From the NCBI GenBank assembly GCA_051647125.1, contig JBOFDP010000021.1, forward strand, positions 1-22,474: 22,474 bases of DNA. Reading direction: 5' to 3'. A program made the position numbers and the translations under genes. Below are positions 14,854-22,474 of the stretch, piece after piece. Numbering within the stretch: the stretch's first letter is position 1; each line of letters starts with the position of its first letter. The notes beneath the pieces are model-generated. The model was not told where the DNA came from and did no database searches. It saw only the letters and a program-made list of their open reading frames with translations. This DNA comes from JBOFDP01 sp051647125 (GTDB taxonomy: Bacteria; Bacteroidota; Bacteroidia; Chitinophagales; Chitinophagaceae).

Positions 14854-15981
14854 ATGAAATTTATTGTTTCTTCAAATGCATTATCCAAGCAATTACAAGT
14901 TATAAATGGAGCGATAGCTTCTAAGTCTGTATTGCCTATTTTAGATAATTTTTTATTTGTTTTAGAAAATAAATCGCTTTCTGTTATGGCTACCGATTTG
15001 GAGACGGTTATAAAAGCTAAGGTAGAGGTAACCACTGCAGATGAAGGTAAAATATGTATTCCCTCAAAGATATTGTTAGAATATTTAAAAAATATTGCGG
15101 ATCAACCCATTACTTTTAATATAGATATTAAGAAGTTTAGCATAGAAATTAAGAGTGATAGTGGGAAGTATAAATTAATAGGGGAGGATGCTAAAAATTA
15201 TCCTAAGGAACCAGAATTTAATGAAGTAAAATCATTAAAACTTTCTGCCACTATGCTTATAGAAACTATTAATACGACATTGTTTGCTGTAAGTTCTGAT
15301 AATTTAAGGCTTAATTTGACAGGTTTGTTTTTTGAGCTTTCTCAGAAAGAAGGTTTACGTTTTGTAGCTACTGATGCGCATCGTTTGGTTTGTGATTATC
15401 ATAAAGATATAGTTTGTGCGGAGGATACTTCTTTTATAGTTCCCAAGAAACCTTTACAGCTATTGAAAGTGGCATTACCTGATATTGATGAAGAAGTTAA
15501 TTTATCTTATAATACGACACATTTTTTTGTACGGCATACAGATGTAGAATTGGCGTGTCGTTTAGTAGATTCCAAATTCCCTGACTATAGAAATGTTATA
15601 CCTGCACAAAATCCTTTTAATCTTAAAGTAAATAGGGAATTATTTATTAGTGCTTTGCGTCGTATTAATATTTTTAGTAATAAAAGTACACATATGATTG
15701 TAATGAATATCGTAGGTAGTGAATTAAATATTAAAGGGGAGGATACAGATTTTTCTTTTGAAGGTAATGAGAAAATGAATTGTGATTATAAAGGAGATGA
15801 ATTGAAAATAGCTTTTAATGGTAAATTTTTAGTAGAAATGCTTAGTGCACTTACTTGCGAGGACGTGATGGCTCATTTTTCTACGCCTAATAAACCTTGT
15901 ATTATCAATCCTATACAAGAGAATCAGCCCAATAAAGATCTAACAATGTTACTAATGCCTTTATTGATTAACAATAAATAA
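14854..15981 (+). CDS. dnaN: DNA polymerase III beta subunit (sliding clamp)
   Basis: The clamp encircles DNA and tethers polymerase III; it is loaded by the DnaX-containing complex encoded elsewhere in this window. The product is 375 residues, normal for the family, and starts MKFIVSSNALSKQLQVINGA, the usual DnaN N-terminus. Family phrases are seen in order: LPILDNFLF, FVATDAHRL, SKFPDYRNVIP, and LLMPLLIN at the end. An in-frame ATG 16 codons upstream overlaps the promoter and would add an atypical extension, so 14854 is chosen. It has its own promoter and is followed by a terminator, so it is probably monocistronic. No defect is seen. Confidence 0.97.
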   Translation: MKFIVSSNALSKQLQVINGAIASKSVLPILDNFLFVLENKSLSVMATDLETVIKAKVEVTTADEGKICIPSKILLEYLKNIADQPITFNIDIKKFSIEIKSDSGKYKLIGEDAKNYPKEPEFNEVKSLKLSATMLIETINTTLFAVSSDNLRLNLTGLFFELSQKEGLRFVATDAHRLVCDYHKDIVCAEDTSFIVPKKPLQLLKVALPDIDEEVNLSYNTTHFFVRHTDVELACRLVDSKFPDYRNVIPAQNPFNLKVNRELFISALRRINIFSNKSTHMIVMNIVGSELNIKGEDTDFSFEGNEKMNCDYKGDELKIAFNGKFLVEMLSALTCEDVMAHFSTPNKPCIINPIQENQPNKDLTMLLMPLLINNK

Positions 15982-16005
15982 TTAAATTTAAAAAATTCAA
16001 AATTC

Positions 16006-16035
16006 AAAAAGCACTTTTTTTAAGAGTGCTTTTTT
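16006..16035 (+). terminator. Terminator after dnaN
   Basis: AAAAAGCACT (16006-16015) pairs with AGTGCTTTTT (16025-16034), 10 bp with a 9-nt loop and T run. It lies 24 bases past the dnaN stop and 14 bases before the protease start. Confidence 0.88.
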
Positions 16036-16049
16036 AGTAATTTTCTATT

Positions 16050-17825
16050 ATGAAAAAAAAATTGTTTTTAGTAATTATATTGATTTTGATAGTGAATTTC
16101 TTATATGCTCAAACAATTACAATAGAAACATTGGCTTCTCTTAAAAGTAAATGGTTTTTATTGGATAAGAAGGATGATAATATACCTGGAATGAGTGTAG
16201 AAAAAGCATATCATTTTATTCAGGAAAAAGGGTTTAAAGCTACGCCTATTATAGTGGCTATTTTAGATGTAGGAGTTGATACAAATCATCAAGATTTGAG
16301 AGATAAATTTTGGAATAATAACAAAGAAATTGCTAATCTAAAAGATGATGATGGCAATGGTTTTATAGATGATATACATGGTTGGAATTTTTTAGGAAAT
16401 AGGGATGGAGAAAATGTTATTAAAACCTCTTCTGAAGAATATAGAAGGTATAAAAAAATTAAAATAAAATTTCAACAAACACAAGATTCTTCATTACTTC
16501 AAGATAGCCTATATTTAGCATTAGATCATAAATTTTTGCAAGATACTTTGGATATAGATACAACATCTCTTAATATATTGTATAAGGCAGATTCTTTATT
16601 CTCTTCTGCAATAAAAAAAGACACTTTTACAATGCAAGAAATTGAGGATAGTGATAGCTTGCAGATTTTATCGAATCCATATGTCAAAGCATTTTTATTT
16701 ACTTTTGGATTTTCTAAAGAAAAGGACAACCAATCATTTCTTCTAAAAATGAAAAAAAAATTTAAAAGAAAAGATATTTTTTCAATGAAAGCATATCACA
16801 TTTTTTGTAAAATTGATAGTAATTTACAGAAAAAATTTCATGAATATAAATATACTCCAAATGATTTATTAGTATTGCCTTATTTTAAAAATTCATTTCT
16901 TTTGAAGTATTATTTAGATATATGGAATTATAGAAAAAATTTAGATACAACAGTTAGGTTGATGAATAATAAGGAATTTTTTGCTGATTTGTTGATGAAT
17001 AAATATAAATGTAATGAGGATAAAAGAGCCTCAATCATTGGAGATAATGAGGACGATATACAGGATACTTTATATGGCAATCATATATTTCCTATTTCTC
17101 AGTCTGATCATGGCACTCATGTAGCTGGGATTATTGGTGCGGATAGAAATAATAATTTAGGAATTAAGGGTATTGCCGATAGTGTTCGATTAATGATACT
17201 GCGTGTCGTACCAGATGGTGATGAATATGATAAAGATGTGGCATTAGCTATTTTCTATGCAGTGAATAATGGTGCTAAAATTATTAATATGAGTTTTGGA
17301 AAATCATATTCTCCTCATAAAAAATGGATAGATAGTGCTATACATTATGCCGCACAACATAATGTTTTAGTGGTGCATGCAGCGGGTAATGATTATAAGA
17401 ACTTAAATAATGCTAATAATTACCCATCTGTTTATTTTCTTACAGGAGAGAAAGCTTCTAATTATATTACTGTAGGTGCTATAGGGCTGGATAGAAAAAA
17501 TCATATACAAGTGGCAGATTTTTCCAATTATGGAGATGAGGTAGATGTGTATGCACCGGGTGTAAATATTTTTTCTTGTGTATCTAACAACACTTATAGA
17601 GAGATGTCGGGTACTAGTATGGCAGCTCCTATGGTAACGGGAGTGGCAGCTTTGTTATGGAGTTATTTTCCACATTTATCGGCTTTAGAAATTAAGGATA
17701 TTATACAACAATCAGCTCTTAAAGTTCATTTTTCTAAGGAAAAATCATTATCACCTTTATTACGAGATATAAAAGTGGTCAATGCTTACCAAGCAATAAG
17801 ATTAGCTTCATTGATAGAGATGTAA
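16050..17825 (+). CDS. Secreted subtilisin-family (S8) serine protease with a large insertion
   Basis: A 591-residue protein with a signal peptide (MKKKLFLVIILILIVNFLYA, cleavage after Ala20). The catalytic residues are intact: Asp73 in VAILDVGVDTNHQDL, His354 in DHGTHVAGIIGA, oxyanion Asn447 in HAAGNDYKN and Ser523 in SGTSMAAPMVTG. Asp and His are about 280 residues apart, where classical subtilisins have about 30. The insert (about residues 110-345) is rich in Asp, Lys, Phe and Ser and may be a lid or binding domain. Similar long inserts occur in Bacteroidota S8 proteases. The protein probably acts in the periplasm or outside the cell; no C-terminal sorting domain is seen. It ends 18 bases before tilS and may be cotranscribed. 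Confidence 0.93.
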   Translation: MKKKLFLVIILILIVNFLYAQTITIETLASLKSKWFLLDKKDDNIPGMSVEKAYHFIQEKGFKATPIIVAILDVGVDTNHQDLRDKFWNNNKEIANLKDDDGNGFIDDIHGWNFLGNRDGENVIKTSSEEYRRYKKIKIKFQQTQDSSLLQDSLYLALDHKFLQDTLDIDTTSLNILYKADSLFSSAIKKDTFTMQEIEDSDSLQILSNPYVKAFLFTFGFSKEKDNQSFLLKMKKKFKRKDIFSMKAYHIFCKIDSNLQKKFHEYKYTPNDLLVLPYFKNSFLLKYYLDIWNYRKNLDTTVRLMNNKEFFADLLMNKYKCNEDKRASIIGDNEDDIQDTLYGNHIFPISQSDHGTHVAGIIGADRNNNLGIKGIADSVRLMILRVVPDGDEYDKDVALAIFYAVNNGAKIINMSFGKSYSPHKKWIDSAIHYAAQHNVLVVHAAGNDYKNLNNANNYPSVYFLTGEKASNYITVGAIGLDRKNHIQVADFSNYGDEVDVYAPGVNIFSCVSNNTYREMSGTSMAAPMVTGVAALLWSYFPHLSALEIKDIIQQSALKVHFSKEKSLSPLLRDIKVVNAYQAIRLASLIEM

Positions 17826-17843
17826 TAAAGAAATTATTGGAAT

Positions 17844-19208
17844 ATGAAAAAACAAGATATTTACTTGAAAAATGTCGTTCAATGTGGTTTTGAGAAATTT
17901 ATTAATTATTATACAAATCAATCTTTTCTTTTGGCAGTAAGTGGTGGTGTAGATAGTGTGGTTTTAGTTCATTTATTCCATTCCTTAAACCTTAAGTTTC
18001 ATATAGCACATATTAATTTTCAGTTGCGAGGAGAAGAAAGTTGTAGAGATGAATTTTTTGTGAAATCATTGGCTCAATCCGTACAAGTACCTTTAAAAAT
18101 AGAACGAGTAGATATTAAAAAAATAGCCATAGAAAGAAAAATATCCATACAAGAAGCTGCACGTATTATTAGGTATGAGTATTTTGAGCAATGGAGGGAA
18201 AATTTTTTTTTGCATAAGGTAGTTACAGCACATCATATAGATGACAATGTAGAAACTATTTTATTTCGACTTTTTAGAGGCACAAGGATAAAAGGTTTGT
18301 TGGGGATTCCTCGGGAAAATGGACATATTATTCGCCCTTTATTAGATTGTTCTAAAAAAGATATTATACAATATGCACTACAGCATCAACTTACTTTTGT
18401 AGAAGATAGTTCTAATAGGGAAGATAAATATACTAGAAATTGGATAAGACGTCAATTGGTACCTTTGATAGAACAACAGTTTCCTAATTTTAAAGAAAAT
18501 ATTCACAATCAGTTACCTTTTTTACAAGATACATATCAATTATATTCAGATTCCATACAACAACTTCTTAGTAGGAAAATACAAGAAACTCCGCAAGGAA
18601 AAAGTATTTCTATTGCTTTCTTAAAAAATTCTATATATAGTCGTTTGTTGTTTTTAGAATTACTATTACGTTATGGGTTTGCTAATAAACAAATAGAGGA
18701 GTTAGAAAAATTGACTTATGCAGAGAATGGACGTTATCTCAAAAATCAAGAATTTACTATTGTAAAATATGAAAAAAATTTTCTTATATTTCAGGTCAAG
18801 AAGAAATTTTTTTCTCCATTACTAATAGAAAAAAATTGCTCTCAGGTAGAAAGTATTGTTGGAGAAAAATTATTCTTAGAGTATACTGATAAGCACCCAT
18901 CTACATTCTCTAAAAACTTAAATCAAGTGTCTATAGATATTCAACATATACAATTCCCTTTGCTATGGAGAAAATATAAAATAGGAGATTATTTTTATCC
19001 TTTAGGCATGAATAAAAAAAAGAAAATAGCTAGATTTTTGATTGATCAAAAGATACCGTTATCTCAAAAAGAGGAAGTTACTGTTTTGGAAGATGCTGAG
19101 AAAAAAGTAATCTGGCTAGTGGGTTTTCGTCTTGATGACAGATTTAAAATAAAATTATCTACCAAACATTTTCTTAAAATAGAAAGACAAATAAAAAAAG
19201 AAAAATAG
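17844..19208 (+). CDS. tilS: tRNA(Ile)-lysidine synthase
   Basis: TilS modifies C34 of the CAU-anticodon isoleucine tRNA to lysidine so that it reads AUA, which is essential in most bacteria. The 454-residue product has the N-type ATP pyrophosphatase loop SGGVDS at residues 33-38, followed by FHIAHINFQLRGEES and VVTAHHIDDNVETILFRLFR, and a C-terminal TilS domain (LLWRKYKIGDYFYPLGM to LDDRFKIK). Length is typical for Bacteroidota. It contains a run of nine T inside ENFFLHK that is in frame, a useful control for homopolymer accuracy in this sequence. AUA is common in these genes, so the modification is needed. The start at 17844 lies 18 bases after the protease stop. Confidence 0.95.
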   Translation: MKKQDIYLKNVVQCGFEKFINYYTNQSFLLAVSGGVDSVVLVHLFHSLNLKFHIAHINFQLRGEESCRDEFFVKSLAQSVQVPLKIERVDIKKIAIERKISIQEAARIIRYEYFEQWRENFFLHKVVTAHHIDDNVETILFRLFRGTRIKGLLGIPRENGHIIRPLLDCSKKDIIQYALQHQLTFVEDSSNREDKYTRNWIRRQLVPLIEQQFPNFKENIHNQLPFLQDTYQLYSDSIQQLLSRKIQETPQGKSISIAFLKNSIYSRLLFLELLLRYGFANKQIEELEKLTYAENGRYLKNQEFTIVKYEKNFLIFQVKKKFFSPLLIEKNCSQVESIVGEKLFLEYTDKHPSTFSKNLNQVSIDIQHIQFPLLWRKYKIGDYFYPLGMNKKKKIARFLIDQKIPLSQKEEVTVLEDAEKKVIWLVGFRLDDRFKIKLSTKHFLKIERQIKKEK

Positions 19209-19313
19209 TTTTTTTTCCAAACATAAAAAATGTAGAGGGGAGAAGGTACGCCATTGTTCACATGGTACTAAAGGATTATATTTTTGAATATGGTATTTTT
19301 TTAAATCATATTG

Positions 19314-19734
19314 TTATGGGATGTAAATTAGCCATAGTGCCCTGCCCGCTACTTTTTTCTCTTCTAACTCTTCTTGCCATTCTTGATAATAATCTTTGTT
19401 TCTACCATGAAAATTAAAAATATTTTCTCCAATAAAAATATAGTATAGAATATGATGGAGCATGAAAATTTCTAAAAGTTCCTGTTTTAAAATGATAAAA
19501 TCATTATGTAAGGTATCGTTCCATTCTTCTATAAATTCTATAATGAAAAAATGTTTTTATAATCTACAAAAAGTATTTTAAGAAAAAGTGTTTCAGAACT
19601 AAAATTATCCCATTCAGGATGAATATAAATAGTTGTATATGGTTTGTGAAAATTCAAATTCGCTATATTCTTTTCCATAAAAAGGAAGTTTTTTATCGTT
19701 AGTAACAGTGTATAAGTCTCTAAGTATAAAAAGG
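19314..19734 (-). pseudogene. Unidentified conserved-looking protein, broken by two frameshifts
   Basis: Three leftward frame pieces join into one protein of about 140 residues: LRDLYTVTNDKKLPFYGKEY (about 19680-19734), then HKPYTTIYIHPEWDNFSSET (about 19560-19660), then IEFIEEWNDTLHNDFIILKQ to a stop at 19314-19316 with RALWLIYIP at the end. The first break is near 19662, the second is in six T (minus strand, 19545-19550), where seven T would restore NIFFIIEFIEEW. The protein is acidic and helical with Trp and Tyr. No family recognised. The stretch has normal backbone base composition, so this is a decaying resident gene and not part of the island. Confidence 0.6.
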
Positions 19735-19867
19735 CTTTATACTATGCATAATGGAAAATTAATTTTTATGCAATAAATAATATTTTTATAGTATACACTT
19801 TTTGAGGTAGTAGTGAATTGTTCTATATTATTTATATAGAATTACTGAAAATAGGAGCATTTTAGTA

Positions 19868-19904
19868 TAAAAAAAGGCACTATTTTTTAAGATAATGCCT
19901 TTTT
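19868..19904 (-). terminator. Terminator of the RRM gene
   Basis: AAAAAGGCA (19871-19879) pairs with TGCCTTTTT (19896-19904), with further pairing inside; on the minus strand it ends in a run of seven T. It lies about 20 bases past the RRM protein stop. Confidence 0.82.
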
Positions 19905-19924
19905 AAGTTTAACAAATAACTATA

Positions 19925-20203
19925 TTAGTATCTTTTGTTAAAATCTCTACGTGGTCTTTCTTCCTTTGGGCGAGCTTCACTTACAGAAAGGGTTTTACCT
20001 TGATGCTCAGATTGGTTAAGTTTGTTAATAGCGGTGTTAGCTTCTTCGTCAGAAGGCATTTCCACAAAACCAAAACCACGAGATTTGCCCGTGTATTTGT
20101 CCATGATTACTTTGGCAGAAGTTACTAAACCAAATTCAGAAAAAAGGTCGTTCAACTCGTTGTCTCTTACAACGTAGTTTAAGTTTGAAATGTAAATAGT
20201 CAT
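19925..20203 (-). CDS. Single-RRM RNA-binding protein
   Basis: A 92-residue leftward protein that is almost only one RNA recognition motif: RNP2 IYISNL (residues 3-8), RNP1 KSRGFGFVEM (40-49) and the second strand pair up to GKTLSVSEARP (69-79), then a short basic tail (KEERPRRDFNKRY). Such small RRM proteins are common in Bacteroidota and cyanobacteria, often responding to cold and acting on mRNA. The start at 20203 gives the normal N-terminus. A likely -7 element on the minus strand at 20319-20326 implies an untranslated leader of about 110 bases. It ends with its own terminator. Confidence 0.95.
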   Translation of the reverse strand: MTIYISNLNYVVRDNELNDLFSEFGLVTSAKVIMDKYTGKSRGFGFVEMPSDEEANTAINKLNQSEHQGKTLSVSEARPKEERPRRDFNKRY

Positions 20204-20309
20204 TGTACTACAATTAAATAATTTAAAAAAGATGATATTATTTTAAATACTATAAAAACGATATTAAGAGGAAAATAATATTATTTAAAGAATAAAAAAA
20301 ATAAAATCA

Positions 20310-20326
20310 TAACTTTGACAAAGGTA
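20310..20326. promoter_or_regulatory. Back-to-back -7 elements for the RRM and DAHP synthase genes
   Basis: TAACTTTG at 20310-20317 on the plus strand and TACCTTTG (plus-strand CAAAGGTA, 20319-20326) on the minus strand, both full TAnnTTTG matches, one base apart. Together they form the palindrome CTTTG-A-CAAAG. Good -33 TTG boxes are missing on both sides. Transcripts would start within a few bases of the opposite -7 box. Confidence 0.55.
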
Positions 20327-20366
20327 TATAATATTGTTGAAAAATAAAATTTTATCTTTTATAGAC

Positions 20367-21449
20367 ATGAATATTCAGGATTTATTACTAAAGAAAACGC
20401 ACCATGCTCAACCTTTATTTATAGCAGGTCCTTGTAGTGTAGAAACGTATGAACAGGTATTTCAAACTGCTAAAGCTCTAAAAAAATATAATAAAATTGA
20501 TTTGTTTAGAGCTGGTATTTGGAAACCACGAACTAGACCCGGAGGGTTTGAAGGCATGGGGGAAGAAGGCTTAAAATGGCTTAAAGAAGTAAAGGATAAA
20601 TTGCAATTACCCATCATGACAGAGGTGGCGAATGTTGAACAAATTGAATTAGCCTTAAAATATCAGGTTGATGCATTATGGATAGGGGCTCGTACTACGG
20701 TAAATCCGTTTAGTGTACAGGAAATTGCGGATGCTTTGGAGGGTATGAATATTCCAGTATTTATAAAAAATCCTGTAAATCCGGATGTAGAATTATGGTC
20801 TGGTGCTTTAGAGCGTTTAATGAAAAAAGGCATTACTCAACTTGGGCTTATTCATCGTGGTTTTACAGAATTGGGAAATACCCAATATCGCAATCCTCCA
20901 ATATGGAATATTCCTATTGAAATGAAACGTCGTTTTCCTGATTTGTTGCTTATTAATGATCCCTCTCATATTGCAGGTAAAAGAAGTATTTTGGAAGAGG
21001 TTATTCAAAAAGCTGCTGATTTAGAATTTAATGGATTTATTATAGAAACTCATATTGATCCAGACCATGCTTGGAGTGATGCTAAACAACAAATTACACC
21101 AGAAAAATTTGTTCAAATTATTGATCATATACAATGGCGTAATCCACAACAAGAAGAATCTCCTAATCAATTAGCATTATGTAGAGAACGTATTAATCGC
21201 ATTGATAAAGAATTATTACAACTTATTTCCCAAAGAATGGATACTGTGAAAGAGATTGGGCAATACAAAAAAGCTCATAAAATGACTATTTTACAAAGTC
21301 ATCGTTGGAGTGAAATGGTTAATATTTTAGTTCAACATGCAGAGACCTTAAATCTGGACACAGATTTTGTACTTAAACTTTTTGATTGCCTGCATATAGA
21401 AAGTATTCAAATCCAAGATAAGATTATGAATAGTAGCAAACCTTTGTAA
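20367..21449 (+). CDS. Bifunctional DAHP synthase / chorismate mutase
   Basis: Fuses the first enzyme of the shikimate pathway with chorismate mutase, the branch to phenylalanine and tyrosine. The 360-residue protein has a DAHP synthase domain (about 1-260): GPCSVE (21-26), FRAGIWKPRTRPGGFEGMG (47-65) and PVFIKNPVN, closing with NDPSHIAGKR and ETHIDPDHAWSDA, which carry metal and substrate ligands. An AroQ-type helical mutase domain follows (about 265-355: RERINRIDKELLQLISQRM, then GQYKKAHKM). This domain order is typical of Bacteroidota. The ATG at 20367 is chosen over a TTG at 20334, which lies directly downstream of the -7 element and would add an atypical extension. It implies that aromatic amino acids are made. 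Confidence 0.95.
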   Translation: MNIQDLLLKKTHHAQPLFIAGPCSVETYEQVFQTAKALKKYNKIDLFRAGIWKPRTRPGGFEGMGEEGLKWLKEVKDKLQLPIMTEVANVEQIELALKYQVDALWIGARTTVNPFSVQEIADALEGMNIPVFIKNPVNPDVELWSGALERLMKKGITQLGLIHRGFTELGNTQYRNPPIWNIPIEMKRRFPDLLLINDPSHIAGKRSILEEVIQKAADLEFNGFIIETHIDPDHAWSDAKQQITPEKFVQIIDHIQWRNPQQEESPNQLALCRERINRIDKELLQLISQRMDTVKEIGQYKKAHKMTILQSHRWSEMVNILVQHAETLNLDTDFVLKLFDCLHIESIQIQDKIMNSSKPL

Positions 21450-21552
21450 GTTATTAAAATCATGTACTTACAGTATAAATTCCCTGGCATAGTAGTTACT
21501 TAAAGGGAATGGCTTGGATTAAGAAAGATATAAATGGATGATACAATAATAG

Positions 21553-21601
21553 AGAAAAATTTTCTATACTTATCAAGCAATAAGTTATATAGAATTTTTC
21601 T
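21553..21601 (+). other. Long imperfect hairpin between the DAHP synthase and pyk genes
   Basis: AGAAAAATT (21553-21561) and CTATA (21564-21568), then CTTAT (21569-21573), pair with ATAAG (21580-21584), TATAG (21588-21592) and AATTTTTCT (21593-21601). The total is 19 bp with a 2-nt and a 3-nt bulge and a 6-nt loop. The right arm has a T run, so it may end the upstream transcript, but it is longer and more A/T-rich than a usual terminator. The rest of the 268-base gap shows only a 7-bp ATTCCCT/AGGGAAT pair (21479-21510). Confidence 0.5.
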
Positions 21602-21686
21602 TCAGTTATATTGACTTTATTCTCATTTTAAATGTACGAAATTACTTTCTAAAAGTAATTTTTAATTTAATTTATTAAATATTAAA

Positions 21687-21694
21687 TACCTTTG
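21687..21694 (+). promoter_or_regulatory. Candidate -7 element of pyk
   Basis: TACCTTTG fits TAnnTTTG, 23 bases before ATG 21718. No TTG stands at the normal -33 position. Confidence 0.5.
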
Positions 21695-21717
21695 CAAAAA
21701 AATTAACCATATTTATT

Positions 21718-22474
21718 ATGATAGGAAATCCTAAAAATCACGGAAGAAAAACTAAAATTATAGCTACTGTTGGACCGTCTTGTATGAGTTTTGAACAGTT
21801 ATTAGAATTGGCAAGAGCGGGAGTGAATGTATTTAGGCTTAATATGTCTCACGGTATTCATAAAGAAAAAGCACAGGTTATAGAATGGATTAGGGAAATC
21901 AATAAACAAGAAAATAGAAATATTAGTATTTTAGGAGATTTACAAGGTCCTAAACTTCGTATTGGGGAAATAGAGGGAGATTTACTTATAGTAAAAGAAA
22001 ATGATATTATTACCTTTTCTAATGATTTATGCATAGGGAATATGAATAAAATTTATGTTTCTTATCCTAATCTTGCTCAAGATGTAAAAGTAGGTAATAA
22101 AATTTTAATTAATGATGGAAAAATTGTAGTTGAAGTATCTGAAATTGCTAACAATGGTAATGTAAAAGCAACAGTTATTATAGGTGGAGAAATATCTTCG
22201 AAGAAAGGTATTAATCTGCCAGACACACAAACTTCTTTACCTGCTCTTACAGAAAAAGATTTAAAAGATTTATATTTTCTTATTGATCAAAATGTAGATT
22301 GGGTGGCTTTGTCTTTTGTCCGTCGTCCTGAAGATATTATTAATCTGCGAAAATATTTAAATGAGGCTAATAGTACTATAAAAATTATTGCTAAGATAGA
22401 AAAACCAGAAGCCATTCCATCCATTGATGATATTATTTCAGCTACCGATGCTATCATGGTGGCACGAGGTGATT
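21718..22474 (+). CDS. pyk: Pyruvate kinase, N-terminal part (cut by window end)
   Basis: Transfers phosphate from phosphoenolpyruvate to ADP in the last step of glycolysis. From ATG 21718 the frame is open for 252 codons to the window end. Hallmarks: RKTKIIATVGPSC (10-22), NVFRLNMSHG (37-46) with Arg40 and Asn42 in the substrate site, GDLQGPKLRIG, the B domain in the middle (about 75-165), then LSFVRRPEDI, KIIAKIEKPEAI with the catalytic Lys, and MVARGD, which carries a metal ligand, at the end. The remaining half (rest of the A domain and the C domain) is outside. No break is seen. The reaction ties in with the citrate synthase and LutB-like genes as central carbon metabolism. Confidence 0.96.
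   Translation, partial: MIGNPKNHGRKTKIIATVGPSCMSFEQLLELARAGVNVFRLNMSHGIHKEKAQVIEWIREINKQENRNISILGDLQGPKLRIGEIEGDLLIVKENDIITFSNDLCIGNMNKIYVSYPNLAQDVKVGNKILINDGKIVVEVSEIANNGNVKATVIIGGEISSKKGINLPDTQTSLPALTEKDLKDLYFLIDQNVDWVALSFVRRPEDIINLRKYLNEANSTIKIIAKIEKPEAIPSIDDIISATDAIMVARGD

Noticed and set aside
20334..20366. TTG start for the DAHP synthase gene, 11 codons upstream of the ATG.
   Set aside because: It is only 16 bases after the -7 box, so almost no leader would remain, and the extra residues are not family-like.
1..22474. tRNA, rRNA or CRISPR features.
   Set aside because: No T-loop/acceptor pattern, rRNA-like segment or regularly spaced repeat with unique spacers was seen on either strand.

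Overview
The window is from an AT-rich member of the Bacteroidota. Three things support this: proteins typical of the phylum (mitochondrial-type citrate synthase, a DUF3109 protein, a LutB-like iron-sulfur protein, a fused DAHP synthase/chorismate mutase, a small single-RRM RNA-binding protein), Bacteroidota-type -7 promoter elements (TAnnTTTG) in front of dnaN, pyk and aroG-pheA, and the lack of clear Shine-Dalgarno sequences. The A/T-rich backbone, the broken genes and the decayed prophage suggest a host-associated lineage under relaxed selection. Genus cannot be told from this window. No rRNA, tRNA or CRISPR was seen.

Left backbone (1-4707): end of citrate synthase with a terminator, a DUF3109 gene broken by one missing base in a T run, a LutB-like LUD/ferredoxin protein, a DoxX membrane protein, and dnaX. 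dnaX is the most interesting backbone gene. The zero frame ends right after the AAA+/domain III part, at a run of ten A, and about 210 further codons of tau-like tail continue in the -1 frame. This is the arrangement expected for gamma and tau made by slippage.

Accessory island (about 4708-14100): visibly richer in G+C than the backbone and full of frameshifts. Its left part is the early region of a Mu-like transposable phage in the canonical order: leftward repressor, operator region, rightward Ner-like HTH protein, BRO-N antirepressor, MuA-like DDE transposase, MuB-like ATPase, a GemA-like gene and a RecA-like P-loop ATPase. No capsid or tail genes follow. The ATPase is instead fused out of frame to the tail of a lipocalin-like lipoprotein. 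Next come a large unidentified leftward gene (11006-12574, 5' end broken), an AT-rich spacer with an 11-nt tandem repeat, and a broken lipoprotein gene.

Right backbone (14121-22474): a leftward SCO1/thioredoxin-like anchored protein lacking the usual CxxxC, divergent from dnaN; then a secreted subtilisin-family protease and tilS as a likely pair; a leftward broken unknown gene; a leftward RRM protein divergent from the DAHP synthase/chorismate mutase gene with back-to-back -7 elements; and the start of pyruvate kinase, cut by the window end. The backbone genes serve central carbon metabolism, aromatic amino acid synthesis, replication (clamp and clamp loader) and tRNA modification.
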